64,000 nucleotides of DNA from Acanthopleura granulata (Eukaryota > Mollusca > Polyplacophora > Chitonida > Chitonidae), in assembly GCA_016165875.1 (NCBI GenBank), contig JABBOT010000034.1, positions 248,001 to 312,000 on the forward strand. Reading direction: 5' to 3'. Position 1 is the stretch's first letter, and the number at the start of each line of letters is the position of its first letter. This document shows positions 45,401 through 59,219 of the stretch, piece by piece. The notes beneath the pieces are model-generated. The model searched no databases, was not told the origin of the DNA, and saw only the letters and a program-made list of their open reading frames with translations. Both the position numbers and the translations under genes were made by a program.

Positions 45401-47090
45401 CCTATGGGTTGAATTTCAGTTATAGCTTTGAAAAAATCTCTTTCGTTCAAATCCGTATAATTAATTTAATACACTCTTCTTTTCAGTTAAGCTGCATAAT
45501 GAGAAAGTCTTCATGAAATAAGTAGCGAAATCCCATTCGATCTGGAGACCAGGTCAAAAGTGGACGTCCAGTACGAATGTTGGTGGCATCTGGCCCAGTT
45601 TTCATGACGCGCACTTAGATAAGTATTCCCTTACCTGCCATGACAACGTATGTTGTAGAGATAGAAAGTGCATTTATCCAAGGGCTACTTGACACTAAGT
45701 ATGCTTCATGAAACCGGGCCATGGTGTTGTCATTATGTTCTAACTGTGTGTATCGTGGGCTAAAGCAACTATGAAGGCATAGGCCATACGTCTATGAATA
45801 GCAGTGTATATTTGGTGTTTATACTGGTGCTTCTTGAATACGATAGTTTTCTGTTTCGTAGTTATCACATCATTGAACAGGTAACGTCGCTTCACGACAA
45901 GAGTAGGGCAAATCGATGCATTCTGACATAGAGAGACATACAATAATGCAATCTGAAATATTTACTTTAGACTTGTAACATAACGTATCTCTAAAAAGAT
46001 AGAGAAAGAGGGGGCTTTCGCAAGTTGGGCCGGAAATGATTCAACGTTCAATGTATACGTAATATATACATACAGTACATGGGATGTGATGCCCCTGTTT
46101 TCTCGGGCTACCATAACCCGAAAAGGGGGAAGAATAGGGTAAGAAGAAATGAATCTGTTTAGTATTAATGAGCACGAACTGTATTTGAGACAATGGGGTC
46201 AACGACGTTGTCCGTAAAACAATACGTGGATAGGCTGCATACATAAATAACAAGAAATAGGCCGCTCCATACATATATGCGGACAATTGCAGTACTTGAC
46301 CGAAACCTCTAAAGGTTATCTCAAGACACAACTCCACGAAATGGCCTGAAATGGCCTGAGCGTCGCGAGAACAAACCAGGAAAGAGTCGTGTTAAAGAAT
46401 TAATCTGACTATTTCACGACAGTGTTCTTGCCGTTGAAATGCATGGTATTGTGTGATCTTGCAAGTAATGGTCGACTGGTGACATTATTCCACCTCTTGC
46501 CACCATCCACAGATATCCACGGTATAGTGAAAATAAAAACCTAACTGAGGTAAATTGAGAAGAATACCGATTTCAACGGTAGTGCGTGAACTATCACGTG
46601 AACTAGCTGTCGTCGTTGCTCTGGTTTTCTTCTCTAATGCTGTGGTATTTTATGTTAGGCATGACTGTACGGATCACCCCACATCAATGGTATACGCTGT
46701 CACCATGCTCATGCACACATATGGTAAATCAAATGTTTATCCTAATGCCTTGTGAAATGAAGTATTCATCATGGTGTAAATAGACTTATACTTGCAGGAA
46801 TGCACACGGTGTTATCTTAATCAGGCGAGTTAAAACGAAGATAGCCATAATTGAACGAGACTTGTATTCGGGGAATTTCCGCTCTCCGAAGATGACCGAA
46901 GAATGTCAAAGATTTGTCAAAGACGTACAGAGAAATATATGTGTATTTTGAACTTCCGCAAATTTAAATTCTACTTTCTTGTTGTTACGAAGTTTGACAG
47001 GTCATTTGTGGAATATTTGTCCAATTCACCAAGCAGCATTCCATTCAAAGTTCTGTGGCGTGACTGGTACTTGCAGAAACATATACGTGA
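42495..47090. other. Long stretch without a supported gene
   Basis: Mostly AT-rich. A small SINE-like fragment is at 45068-45115 (TTTGATTGGGGTTTGGCGCT). A CpG-richer patch at 43040-43330 contains TTATCGATAA, but no exon can be supported. Confidence 0.4.
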
Positions 47091-47093
47091 ACC

Positions 47094-47155
47094 ACGCCAT
47101 ATAAGTGAAAAGCGTCTTTAATACGACGTGCAACACCAACAAAATAAATACATAA
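47094..47155 (+). repeat. SINE tail fragment
   Basis: GCCATATAAGTGAAAAGCGT, TTTAATACGACGTGCAACAC, then an AAATAAATAC tail. Confidence 0.65.
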
Positions 47156-47310
47156 AGTACTAAAAAATACACTGTAAATGTTATCAGGGTTGTATGTTCT
47201 GTACCACATTTCGATGGTTTAAAAATGGTATTTGTGGCTTCCACGCTTGGCACTCAGCAATGAGAGGTTAGAGCACGGGGACAGGACTAATCGGCCGATG
47301 TCAGTTTATT

Positions 47311-47465
47311 GTGACTGGCTGGAGTGTCACGTCTGGTGTCTTTGGCATGATGCTCCAGTGGCGGCAGCACTTTGGGGGCATGGACTCTGCCACAAGAAGA
47401 CACAGTATTTATACATACACGTACTAAGGACTCCTCCTTGTCATATGGATGAAAAATTGCTAAGT
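47311..47465 (+). repeat. Fragment of another dispersed repeat (tentative)
   Basis: GTGACTGGCTGGAGTGTCAC, GGCATGATGCTCCAGTGGCG, and ACAAGAAGACAC, with a GAAAAATTGCTAAGTACACA end, recall a repeat I associate with molluscs. Identification is from memory and tentative. Confidence 0.35.
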
Positions 47466-48879
47466 ACACACAAAAACCTAGGCATTAAATTAAAATAATT
47501 TAGAATATCTAGCTCTAAAACCATTGAGAACAACTGAGCTTAACTGAAGATTACGTTACTTATGTAGACTGTAAATACGAAAATACGTTACCACAGAATG
47601 TAGAGGATGAGATATATATTAATAAGGAACTCGTGAAACTCCTTTCCGCCTTGAACAAAACCATGCACTCTTTTGTTCTTTCCATTTAATTATTACATCA
47701 CCATTACAGGTGTGCGTATGCTCGTAAACACCTGTGTAGTACACAGCTAACGCAAGCGAAGGAAACGTTGTGTTCTGCTTAGGGCTGGGCTCTTGCTTTG
47801 TTTAGGCCGTCCACTTGTCTCCCATTAAAAAGAAAGCGCTGATATCTGAGCCTGTTCAACACCGTTGGTGAAAGAACACAGGAAAATCGGGGACCTAGGA
47901 TGTACAGTAAATACTGCTTACGTGCCTTGTCAGGAGTCAGTGTATAGTGTCAGGGAACTTCTTGATTGCATGACTGAATCACTGAATGAATGTCTGATAC
48001 GTCCTCTGATAACGACAAAGTGATGAGCTACGTCACTTCATACAGAAGGCTTTTCACGTCACCATTTCATCCATGATTGCACCATGAAATCACTTTCGCG
48101 AAAACGCGTGTTAAATTCAATTAGCCTTTCTTGAAGAAATAAACGTGTAAAGGTTTTCTAATTCTGTGTGCCCGTCGAAATTATGTTGAAGCATGCACAC
48201 AGGGCCCCCATGTGTGTATATGTAAACGTGTTAAGTTTTCAGAGCAGAGAAGTTTTTATTTTGTGGTCTAGGTGTCAAACTTCACTCCGGCGTTCATCCA
48301 TCTGAAGTACAATGGCGCTTTCACCGAGGTGACATCGTGCGGGTTTAAGGTGTTTTTTTTATCAAAGTGTGACTTGGAAAAACTTACGGAAGATACGATT
48401 ATTAAACACCGAGACGGCGCCTGTTTGACAGTATTGTAAAAAAAATTCTTTATTATTTGTTGGTTGATGTAATGCACTGGCCCATATTAATAGCTCTAGT
48501 CGGTGGTCTCAAATTTCTTAACTTCATGTGTATACATTCATATATGAAAACACATTCCGTCTATACATGACAAGAGACTGTCTGTATCTCATTTGCATAA
48601 AGGTTGGGGAAAATTGCATTACACCGTCAGACTCTTCTAGCAATATATCTAACGATTTGTTTCCATGTCAGGGCCCTTACATCATTCTCATGTATTGCAT
48701 TTGAACACATGAAGTCGAAATGCTTGATTTATACACCACTATATAGCAGGTTAAAAACAAATCAACTCATAGTGATGTATTTTAGAAATTTAGATGAATT
48801 AGTGTTTAAAGTTTGCTTTTGAGTTCATTTTTTAATTTAAACCTGCTCCAGCAACACGTGCATTAAAATTTTACATTAT

Positions 48880-48911
48880 GGACTGATGTTAAATTCGCTT
48901 AACATCAGTCC
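48880..48911. repeat. Perfect 13-bp hairpin
   Basis: GGACTGATGTTAA, a 6-base loop ATTCGC, then TTAACATCAGTCC. It could form a stable hairpin in DNA or RNA. No gene is next to it. Confidence 0.7.
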
Positions 48912-49425
48912 GACATCAGCGCACACTTTATCCCATAAAATTTGCATTGATTTTCCCCGTGCCCTTCTACTGAGGTAGTTATAATTTTACGACTAACCAT
49001 AACTTGTATCATTTTCATTCCAGTTATCAACACGACACGTGCGTATATTTATGTAATTGCAACACAAAGGCGAGACAAGTTCTGGCTACTGGACATAGCG
49101 TTCAGTCTATAGACAAGTATGTTCAATGTGCTTTGAAATTAACGTTGAATGACATGAGGCAAAATATGTAATTGATATTAAAGGCTGGTCAACCATGGAC
49201 TGTATTGGTGTATTTATTTAGTATGCGGTTTTAGTGTCAATTTACTGGCATACCTTGGGCTTAATATAAGAGCACCAAACACCAATACGTTTGCTCAATG
49301 AAGGTAAAACGCATGATGTATACATTACCAGTTGAAGTGTGTTATTTTGAGAGATGCCGCATGCAATTAATGAAAATTTGGTTTACACATAAAAAGATAC
49401 AAGCCTTCGCGAAAACCAATTATTA

Positions 49426-49660
49426 TTAAAAATGGTACTGTTGTTCTAAGACAATGGCCAATACTCTGCAGGCCTGTTTTTTCTTTCTGTCAATTCTTGA
49501 GAGTGACGACTCCGAGATGTCGATTGCGAAGACGGCACCTGTTGAATGGCTGGGCATGGATCGGGGCAGCTGTGACGCAGCTGCCGATGTTTGGAGGTGT
49601 GACACGTGTCTGTTTGGTTCCTGTAAACAGCTGATCGTTTTCAAGACAAACAAACTAAAC
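49426..49660 (-). CDS. Ambiguous candidate exon, faintly GPCR-like
   Basis: The minus-strand frame after CTGTTTACAG reads EPNRHVSHLQTSAAASQLPR.. to RIDRKKKQACRVLAIVLE. The basic run followed by LAIVL resembles the junction of intracellular loop 3 and helix 6 in amine receptors, where some genes have an intron, but no good donor follows. The plus strand of the same interval also reads as a frame with a good pyrimidine-rich acceptor and GTAAAC donor, so strand and reality are unsure. Confidence 0.18.
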
Positions 49661-49689
49661 TCTTCCTTTGTACTCGTCCACGCGTAGTA

Positions 49690-52600
49690 CTCTAAATCCG
49701 GTTTTGTTTCTTCGAGTAACTGTGAAAACTGTGAAGTCTCCTCTAATGGCAGCTTTGTTAAAAAACTGGTCTAAGAGAATTTCAAAAGAGAAACGAAACG
49801 AAGAAATGTGCAGAGAAAAGGTGCTAAGTGACTTTTAATGTTGCCTGCAATTACAGGGCCTCATTTCCAGGTACACGCCCACTGCTTCAGCATGGGGGGA
49901 AATTGAAAAGTAATATGAGTACCTGTGAAAATGTGTCCTTGGCACGCGGCACTGATCAAAGGATTTCATTTAAATGAATCTTAACTACTGCGAGCCACTT
50001 GATTAGCACAATCTAAGGCTGTAGAAAGTTGTGCAATTGCAAAGGTTTAAATAAATGTACGTCCAGATAAGGCCAAACACAAACCTGGGACTTTGCAGGC
50101 AGATCGGGTGCTTTGGGAAAAAAAACACTAGCGAAATGCAGGAACAAAGTGAAAAATCTAAATAAATGTGACAATAAAATTTCTTGTGTTCACATTACTC
50201 ATCACGCATGGAAATAGTAAGGTGTAATGATAATAAGGTGTACAGAAAATAGAAATAACATGAGGTAATATTACAAAGAATTTACTAAACTGTGGACTTC
50301 TACGACCATTTATTCCATCCACAAGTCATTGAACTGGAACCACTTTCACCAAAGGTGGTACGATATTTTTAGTCGTAGATTTTATCGTACAACGTCATGT
50401 ACGATATCTTACATAATTGTCGTACCGTCAAAATCATAGTACACGCACGACATTTTGATGAAAGTTGCCCCAGAGCTCCTACAACATGCGCCAACTACTA
50501 CGCCAACTCACAACAAACTATACAATTAATCTGTTCCATTGTCTAAGATTGTAAAAAGTCTGTTTATGAAAGGCTTAAAACGATTTCCTCAAAATCTCGT
50601 GATTGTGAGATTATTTCTCGTGAGATTTGTAATGGCAGACATGATCTGCGTTTCTTGCGGCATGCGTTTTGTAAAGAACAAACCTTATATATACATATAT
50701 ATACATGTCGTCCGGAGATGAAGAATTTCAGATTTCATTCCAAACTGGCTTCAAGACTTCTGTACGTTTAGACATGATTTGGAAATACAATTTATAAAAA
50801 AAATTATGATGTACCTATCGAAGGCCACAAAATGCACGTATTAAAGACCATCTCATCAACGTACAGCTTTACTATTGTGAGGAGGAAAAGCGACACATTG
50901 TTCAGAAATGAATGTCGAACATGTATATTTTCAGTGATTATGCAACGGGCAACTGTATAACGAGTCATCATGCAGTCACGTGACTAGCATTATGGCATCG
51001 ACCACGCAATTCGCTGAAGACGACGTCAAACTGTCAACATGACAACTTCACGGTGGGCTGCGCTCGCCTCACATGGGTGGTTCCTCTGTTCCCCTCCCGC
51101 AGGGAGGCTTAAGCGACGAGACGCCAGGAAAAGGCGGACTGTCAGTTGCAATTTTGTGAGCGATTTTCTGAGAAAAGACAAGAAAAAGTGCTAATTAAGC
51201 ACTGGAAGCAGTCTAGTGCAACGTGTACATCGCCACGTTACTTCATCGCTGACGACCCTATGTAAGCTAATAAGAGACGCATGATGTAAGACTTAACAAT
51301 TTTGGATCAGATGTGTTAGCATTAGGATGTTTTTACGTCATTGAAACCCGATTGAAATAATAAGAAAAGCGGAAATGTATATCGTAGTTGTGAAGGATGT
51401 TTATGATTACAGTGTATATCAATCAAGAAACTAGTGGAGGTGTCTTTTCTTATGGATGAATTGTTTCTGTGACAACGGTCATGTCATCATAATACATCAA
51501 TAAAGACATCAATAAACATACTCATCAGTAATTTCACATTGAAATCAACAGTTCGAAAACTAAACCACGGAGAAGAACAAGCAATATATATGTATACTTC
51601 CAATATGTCGTACAATGACTACACATCTTTTATTATTTAAACATCAGTGAAATGCCAGTATTTCCCTCGACGATAAAAGTGTTATTTTCACAACAGTGAA
51701 ATATCACATACCATAAATATTGTTCTCGTGAGAGGTGGAAATGATAACCAGAGATGATAATGCAAAGTCCTTAACACTTCACATTTAAACCATGTGTTGC
51801 AGTAAAAAGTTGGTAAATTTGCCAGAATCAATGCTAAACTCTCCATTAGTTTGCAGAGGTCCTTTTATAAGAAAGAAAGAAGAAAAACCGCAGCTTTATT
51901 TCTCTGATCTTTTTTTCACCACCCCTATTCGAGTAAATAGCTGAAGTCCAACAACAATATTCCCCGGAAACCTTTAGTTTGGATAATTAGCTTTGCCTAT
52001 TACGAAAAGCATTCAGGCCTAAGTCCAGATCGTGGTGCTGATAGAGCTAGTTGCGCTCTACAAACCGATACCTTATCTTCTGGCGATCGCAATGGTGACA
52101 TTTATGAAGACTCCACTGGCTCTTGAATTATGCCTAATTAGGCACTAGGTGTCATGTCGGTGTTATTTTCACATGGATCATATTCTAACCAAACCGCGCA
52201 CTTTGTGAAAAGAGTTCTACAACGTTTTCTTTTCTTTCAATTTGTTTGTTTTGCCATTTTGTAAACTTTAAAACTTCTGCATAATTGGTCAAAGCGTCAT
52301 AAGAGCATTCCTTTATGTCTGGGGTGAATATATATACTCAAATGATTTACGTTGATACTTTACAAAGAAAAGCGCTACTATTTCGTTAAATATAGTGCTT
52401 ATTCATTTATTTATTCATTTTAAGCCATTTAAACAAATAATGGCTGTTTAGTGAAGAAGCTTTTGTCTCCCTTAATGCCTTAGTATATAGAATACATTTG
52501 ATACATTTTAGCGCAGCAATGAAAACACTCAACTTGGCCACTGGCGCGGGCCAGTAGTTTTCGCCCTTCACAATCAGCGATGCACGAATATGATATTGGA

Positions 52601-52780
52601 TAGTCCACCGCTGTAACGAGATATTAATTTATATAAATATAGCAACATACATTATCATGCCATAATACTAACACGATTTCATACCTACATATTATCACCC
52701 AAATCAATGTTAATATTAACATTCCCACGATATTTCTTAATGCACAATGACAAATGTTTCGCCGAAAACGCTTCTTTCAG
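49690..52780. other. No supported gene
   Basis: AT-rich. At 50350-50460 GTACGATAT / ATCGTAC words recur in both orientations, giving partial self-complementarity. A good acceptor-like sequence near 51112 (TTCCCCTCCCGCAG) has no convincing exon behind it. Confidence 0.35.
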
Positions 52781-52782
52781 GA

Positions 52783-52893
52783 AGGATGTTGTTGGGTTTT
52801 CCCCGGGCTCTGCCTGGTGTCCTCTCACCATAATGCTGGCTGCTGTCGTGTAAGTGAAATATTCCTGAGTACGGCGTAAAACACCAATCAAGT
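52783..52893 (+). repeat. SINE 3' half
   Basis: TTGTTGGGTTTTCCCCGGGC through GTGTAAGTGAAATATTCCTG and GTACGGCGTAAAACACCAAT. The tail is lost. Confidence 0.88.
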
Positions 52894-54261
52894 CACCAGA
52901 AGCCTTGTAAAACTCGAAGTCACCTTTTACAAATAATATGAAATCAACAAAACAATATGTTTTGGGGAGATCAACCCGTTTTCCTGAACACAAATATTTC
53001 TCAACTAAATAAAATCTTTTCAGTTTTCTCGAAAACATTCTGAACTTGGGGCAAAGCCTTGGCGGTTTCGATGCACAGGATTAACGTGCAGGACACTAAC
53101 CAGATGTTCTCGCCACACTGACAAAGTCGTGTCAATTTCGGCTGTCTGCTCATTACGTGCCTTGGCCAATTAAGTAATTAAACCTGCTGAAATCCGATTG
53201 TCGCCCCGGGCCTGTTTACTTGGTATCAGTCAACTGACCATGTGTGGGCGCGTCGCCTGCTCTGCGGCCGCTTAGGTACTAACAGGGTGCATTACCAGGA
53301 GATGCGTTCACTCTGCAATACTAAAGGAAGAAGAAAGAAACAAAACACGCGACAGCCAATCACAGATCTCTGATTCCACAGTGTGGTTTTTCTTACCTCA
53401 AAATATTCCCATTTTTAAAATAAAATCGTCACACACTAAGCCAGCGATAATCATCAGGCACTGCTTATCATTCACCCTATGTTTCGCCTCAAATGGAATT
53501 TCACGGTGACGTTTTATTGTGACGTATCGGTAGGTGTTTTAAACATGTGCGTGTTTCCTGTCTTTTATCTCTGCCTTTTCCTTTCGGGCCGGGTGTTCGA
53601 AAGTACAGAGTACATGACTGATTCACGGCGTTTGCATTCCTAGTAATGGTCTTTCTTTATGCTCGATATTCAACAAACTATCACTTATACGAAGGAAATT
53701 TTATTTATATGTGAAAGAAACCAAAGTGAACTATGGGCAATACAGCTCGGCACACACGACAGCTTGCGACGCAACTCATCTCAACTGGTCGTAAGAAGTT
53801 GGTCCCAACAGCCGATGGCGATACACGATAAAAAACTGAACCGACATACACTTAGAGAGTGGGATACAACTCCACATGGGTCACAACATTATTTCGAACA
53901 CTTACGACCCGACGCAACCGTAGCGGTGGGGTTGAGTTGGGTTGGGTTTTAAGCTCTCATGCATGCCGGGCATTATTCGCCATGTACTTGATAAACCCAT
54001 TTACTTAAAGTCGCATCCTAACTGTTCAGAGTTGGATTCGAATCTGCGATTTCATTTATTAATCAGCTAGAGCCCCATCTGCTCATAGACATGAAAAGGC
54101 TTTATAGCGGAATTAGCTAGCGAGGGTCCACACGAGTTAAATGAAACTGTAACTGCGCTAAACCGTAACTGTGGAATTTTCTTTCGGTCAACAGCAAAAC
54201 GCCACCTTTTTGATGGTTGACAGCAGTTATTACCGTAATACCGTCTTCTGTTCACAAACGG

Positions 54262-54505
54262 TGTTTTACGCCGTACTCAAGAATATTTCACTTATACGAC
54301 GGCGGCCAGCATTATGGTGGGAGGAAACCGGGCAGAGCCCGGGGGCAACCCACGACCATTCGACCTTTTGCTGGCAGACTTTCCCACTTACGGCCGGAGT
54401 GTAAGCCAGCATGAGCTAGTCTTGAAATCACAGCGACCGCATTGGTGGGAGGCTTCGAGTCATTGTGCTGCGACAGTGAGCTAACCGACTGAGCCACGGA
54501 GGGCC
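54262..54505 (-). repeat. tRNA-derived SINE, well preserved
   Basis: GTGTTTTACGCCGTACTCAA through GGAGGAAACCGGGCAGAGCC to CTGAGCCACGGAGGGCCC. Head and body are complete; the AT-rich 3' tail is absent. Confidence 0.93.
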
Positions 54506-54936
54506 CTAGTGTGATTTGGCTCATAGAATGCAATATTGTGAGAAAACAGTGCCACAAGCTATATTTTACTCGATTTGTGCCTCCATTACTTGACAATTAA
54601 CTGGCATGCAGTGTACATATTTCGGGTTTGTAGTATTATACGAGTCAGTACAACAAATTGCTCTATGTTAACGCAGCTTTATGGACCTGTGCGATTCCCC
54701 AGTGGAGGATTTCGGCCACTCTCCAAGGGAAAAAACTTAAAACTCATGGAGGAGTACTGTCCTCTATCTACTTGAATAACAGTGCCAGCTATAATTGTCC
54801 ATGTATGGTCCTGTGCAACTCACTAGTTGAGGTCTTCGGCCACCCACCAAGGCAATTATTATGACTAACATAATACTGCTGTTTTACGATTTATAAGATG
54901 TGCTTCCTTTGTAGAGGGTCGGGGAAACCAATTGTA

Positions 54937-55165
54937 TTTATTTGTTTGTTTGTTTATTATTTATTTATTTATTGATTTGATTTGTTTTGTTTTTACACCG
55001 GAACAATAATTCGCTAAAACAACGGCGGCCGGTATTATGGTGTGAGGAAATCGGGCAGAACTCGGGACAAACCCAAGACTATCTGTAGGCTACTGGCAGA
55101 CCCTCTCAAGCACGACCGGGGAGGGAGCCAGCCTGAGCTGGGCTTGAACTCAAAGCGAGAGTGTG
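54937..55165 (-). repeat. tRNA-derived SINE, diverged
   Basis: A TTTG/TTTA-rich tail, AACAACGGCGGCCGGTATTA, then CAGCCTGAGCTGGGCTTGAA. The head end is lost after the B box. Confidence 0.83.
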
Positions 55166-55169
55166 TTGC

Positions 55170-57640
55170 AGACAAGTTCCGAGTAGAAAATGAGCGATAG
55201 TGACAAGGTCTGCACAAACTCCGTGTACATCCTGGCAGTTGCTTACGTGAAATAAAGAAGCTTAGAAAATGGGGAAAATAAAATGAAACGATAGGGTATA
55301 GAAAAAAGAAGGAGAGAGCAGAAATCAAATGGGGGAATAGCGATTTAATCACGTTTGTTGGAAAACACGGAATATGAAACTAAGTAGGTCTGCGATGGAG
55401 GGAAGAGGGCTTTTGCGGGAACCATTTTTCTTCGCGAGTCGACAGAACGCGGTGCCAGTTTGCCTGAACGCTTGTCAGATCTACACCATCACGTCCACTG
55501 CCGGGTAATTCAATCTCCCCCTGGGTGCTAGCCCACAGCCCAAAGGCATATGTCATTTGGGGAGTGGGGGTGTTGGGGGAGAGTGGGGAGAGAGAGAGAG
55601 TACCCTCTCAGACCGCTGTCAGGGCGAGTTGTGTAGCACAGCCATAGTAAATGGTGCGCAACTGTTAGAGCGCGCTGGTATACACTGATGGCGAGATTAG
55701 CGCGATACGGCATGAAGCAAGCGGCTCCCGTTACCGTACAGCATTCACACCCTCGGCCTTCATTCGAATCCACATATATCTGCCACCAAGGTCTCTTACA
55801 CTATAGTTTTATATCTTCTTTTTTCTTTTTTCCTTTAGTACCGGTATCAAATCCGAAGAGACCAATCATTCAGTCATCTTTCGGATCACACGCTTTCAGG
55901 CTTTCCTTGACCTTTTTTCCCCGATACGTCCAAACTGTTCCGTTTTGCGGCGACAATTGCGTTCGGCCCACTTCACTCTCCCTTGAGCGGCAGGGAGCGG
56001 GCGCTATTGAGGCCCGAAGTGCCGGTTTCTGTAAATTCGACTACACGGCTGGGAAAGTAATCTACCCCCATACAAATCACTCGGGCGATTATAACATCGC
56101 GTAGCCACGACCGCTGTTTACACTTCTCATTAGACGTAAATAATAATATTGACACAGAGCGCCGGGCGTACGCTAGCGGTTAATAGACAATCGTTTAGTC
56201 CCGCTAAACGTCTAAATAAACCGGCGTGGAAAAGACATTAGTCGTCCTGGTGTTCACTTCATCTGCCTAGAATTGGCCTTTTCTTGTCGTTTTTTACTAG
56301 TCAGCAAGACCAGTAGCAATTTGATTACTTGTGCCAATAAAATTTAACGCCTGGATGCAAGTCCTTGATCACACTTTAGACCCGCCCATGTGGATTTTCA
56401 TATCAAGTCTGCGTCGAATATTTCGCATTACAACATGCTACGTAATTGTACCACTACGAATTTCAGCTTAAATAGGAAATAAATATTCACATGAAAAAAA
56501 CACATCAACTCATGGACCACCATGACAGCACACCGGGTTCAAAGCTGGTTTGATGTAGTTTACTTTTTCGCTTATCTTTCGCAAGAAAACGTGACAAAAA
56601 ATATCTGACTTAAAATTCCAGAGAAATTTTCCGATGCTGATCAACTAACCACTGACGGTATACTGGTACATTCGATTAGATTTAGTGAAAGCCAAGTTGC
56701 AGAGTCTGAAATTAATAATAATAAAAACATTTAAAGAAAAGCTAATTTGACACACACAATTTAAAACACACTTATTATTATGACAAAACAATATTTTATA
56801 TCTCCCCATGTCTTTTCTTAATAACAACTATAGGAGTATGTCCACATTATCTGACGGTATTCAGATTGAAGCACAAAATTCATTCCATTCACGAAAAAAG
56901 ACAGAATTCTTTCCTTCGATCTTTGGAAGTAATCATTTTGTTTAATGAAAAGACAACTTTAATTGCTGCTAATGAAGATTTGACCTCTCCAACCAGCCGG
57001 AAGCCAATTGACGGGCTGAAACTTGCGCTTACTCCTTATCTCATTGTACTCCCTAAAATTTTATCCTTATTTTGTTCAGATTTCGTTCATGTCGCTACCC
57101 TAAAAAATCATGGTCAAATCTGACTCTGTTTTTAGGGACGTTTAGGCCCTTTAGTTTTGACATTGTATATACCCAATTTACCCGTGTGTAGGGGGTGAAA
57201 ATGCAGATTGGGTGGGGGTGTGGTTACAGGGAACCGTAGAGGGCGGACTTGCGAAAGACATCCAATGTCCAGGTACATTCTTAGTACTACTGAACTTGAT
57301 AAATGGACGCAATACAATATGTGTTTTCTGTGTAATGGCAGAATTGATCATACATTTTGGGTACAAACTATTTTGTTACATATAGGTCTGTTCTGCTAGT
57401 AGAGTATACATGTTTTTTTTGTAACGTGGTATATTTTCTTGTCCATATCATAAAATTAAGTTGCTGTAACATAATTTATTCTAGTATATCATAAAGATAT
57501 AATATTATAAAAAATATATTATGTTAAATTGAAAGGATTACTTTTTTTTTAGAGAGTACTGATGTTATAGCTATACGTGGAATATATTGGTGTCTGAGAA
57601 AAAGATGGCTGTTTCAGGGTCTTATGCTCATTGTTGTTGT
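55170..57640. other. No supported gene
   Basis: Contains GA-rich (55580-55605) and CT-rich patches. The 55688-56104 stretch is open in several frames and has an acceptor-like tract (TTTTTTCCTTTAG near 55838), but nothing recognisable. Confidence 0.35.
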
Positions 57641-57692
57641 GAAGCTTTATATGTGTGAGATGTTCAACCACGTGTCAGCATAACATCGAGAC

Positions 57693-57890
57693 ATGCCAGA
57701 TAAATTGCCCTTTGGTATCCATTCGTTTTGGGACGTCAGTATGTGGAGTGCATATGTGCCCAGTGAGTGTCATCACAACCAGCCATACGTTGCATTTTGG
57801 CCTCCTCGGTTTGAGAATTCCAAGCAACGACTGGAGAAAATTGTGCACTGCATTCAGAATGCTCCCCCCCCCCCCATGGTAAAGGGGTAG
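57693..57890 (+). CDS. Candidate exon or repeat-derived ORF, unknown
   Basis: The frame reads MPDKLPFGIHSFWDVSMWSA.. then a tryptophan- and histidine-rich stretch to IVHCIQNA, and ends in a run of 12 C (PPPP) and MVKG-stop. ATG|GTAAAG could be a donor. The composition looks coding, but opposite frames are also open, so it may be a decayed transposon piece. Confidence 0.25.
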   Translation: MPDKLPFGIHSFWDVSMWSAYVPSECHHNQPYVAFWPPRFENSKQRLEKIVHCIQNAPPPPMVKG

Positions 57891-58123
57891 TCCTTCGTTC
57901 ACTGCACCGGGACAATTGTTCCCTGATAAGAAAATATATCGAATAGTTGCCTGGGGGCAAAACGAGGGCAAAAGCAAATTCCTGACAAGGGAGAAGCTGA
58001 AGACGCACTTATTGCCTGATTGGAGCTGATTGGTTTACAGAAGTGCCTCCCTTGCTGAAATAAATCATTATCCTTTATAAAAATAACACAACTCCGTGAA
58101 CACTGTCCTGCCATCAATTTCAG

Positions 58124-58281
58124 GATGGAATAAAAACCTCCTGGAAGGGTATTTCGGAAGAAAGTGGATCGAAACCAGAAGATTGGAGTCTATTCTCTTA
58201 ACCGCACTCTTGGCTGCCAAGCCTTTGATTCGCGAGTCGATGAACATCGCGTTCGCCGCTCTTTGTGGCGTCATGCCTCGG
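58124..58281 (+). CDS. Candidate internal exon with strong splice sites, unknown
   Basis: Between CCATCAATTTCAG and GTATGT lies a 158-nt frame (two bases plus 52 codons): WNKNLLEGYFGRKWIETRRL.. then a helical, alanine-rich ALLAAKPLIRESMNIAFAAL and CGVMPR. It ends in phase 0. The candidate exon at 61801-61881 starts in phase 0, so the two could be joined. No family is recognised. Confidence 0.33.
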
Positions 58282-59219
58282 GTATGTTCCACCAGGGGGA
58301 GCTACCAACGGAACAAATATTTTCTGATCTGCAACAAAACGTGCCAGAACTAACACTCGGGGTGGTCGGTGAGAATCATTACATTGATAATACGTCTCTG
58401 GTATCTCATTTCCTGTTACACGTCGTGAAGAGATCGTTCAGGAAAGAGAGCGGATCGAGAATCAATGTCGTACCAAAACGGTCGGCGGTCGGGATCATTA
58501 GCCTTCATCGATCTGTCTCTGTATATGACATACCATGAGCTTTAGAATCAGGAGATTCTTTCCCACCCAAACACAATATATCCCCCTTTCCCAGACATAC
58601 CAACGTACGGAGCTGTTTACTTTACCTGCCACGTTGTGAAATTCTGTTGGAAAATAGCAGAATATCTGAGTAGGAATAGTCCAGGTGCTTTTCTTCTTAT
58701 TTCTTAGAGGCCATCAGAGAGAACATGTTTTCCTCAGCGTATTCACGATTTTACCGCATCATGTTCGCTGATACAATTGGTAAGTCAATATGTGTACGCA
58801 AGAACCCCCCCCCCAAAAACCCCAAACCAAAAGCCTGTCTAAAGATTTCATTTATTGAGAGCAAAGATCTCAAAGGTCTTGATTAGAAAAAGCCAACGAA
58901 TGTTATAGAATAAATTTACAGAACAAGCGGTATGCAAATATGCTTTCAAAATCAATCGCGCTCCAAAACCATTTAACTTTCTTATACAATACATAGACCC
59001 TTGAAAAGGTGCCACTAACATTAATAAATGTACATTCAGTACTATTCTGAGGGTATATCAGACAACTGTGGAAACTGCAGGTACATTAATTGACTGATTT
59101 CCCCTGTGGATCTCACCGGATTTGAAGCCGCATCTCCACAGCTGCAACACAGCACGCAACTGACAGTGTTACATTTTTCGGTCCGTCGATCAAGTTGGAT
59201 TTGTTGGTCACGATCAACC

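Noticed and set aside
55688..56104. 138-codon ORF after a strong pyrimidine tract
   Set aside because: Several frames on the same strand are open, no donor or homology stands out, and the upstream part looks tRNA-like repeat.
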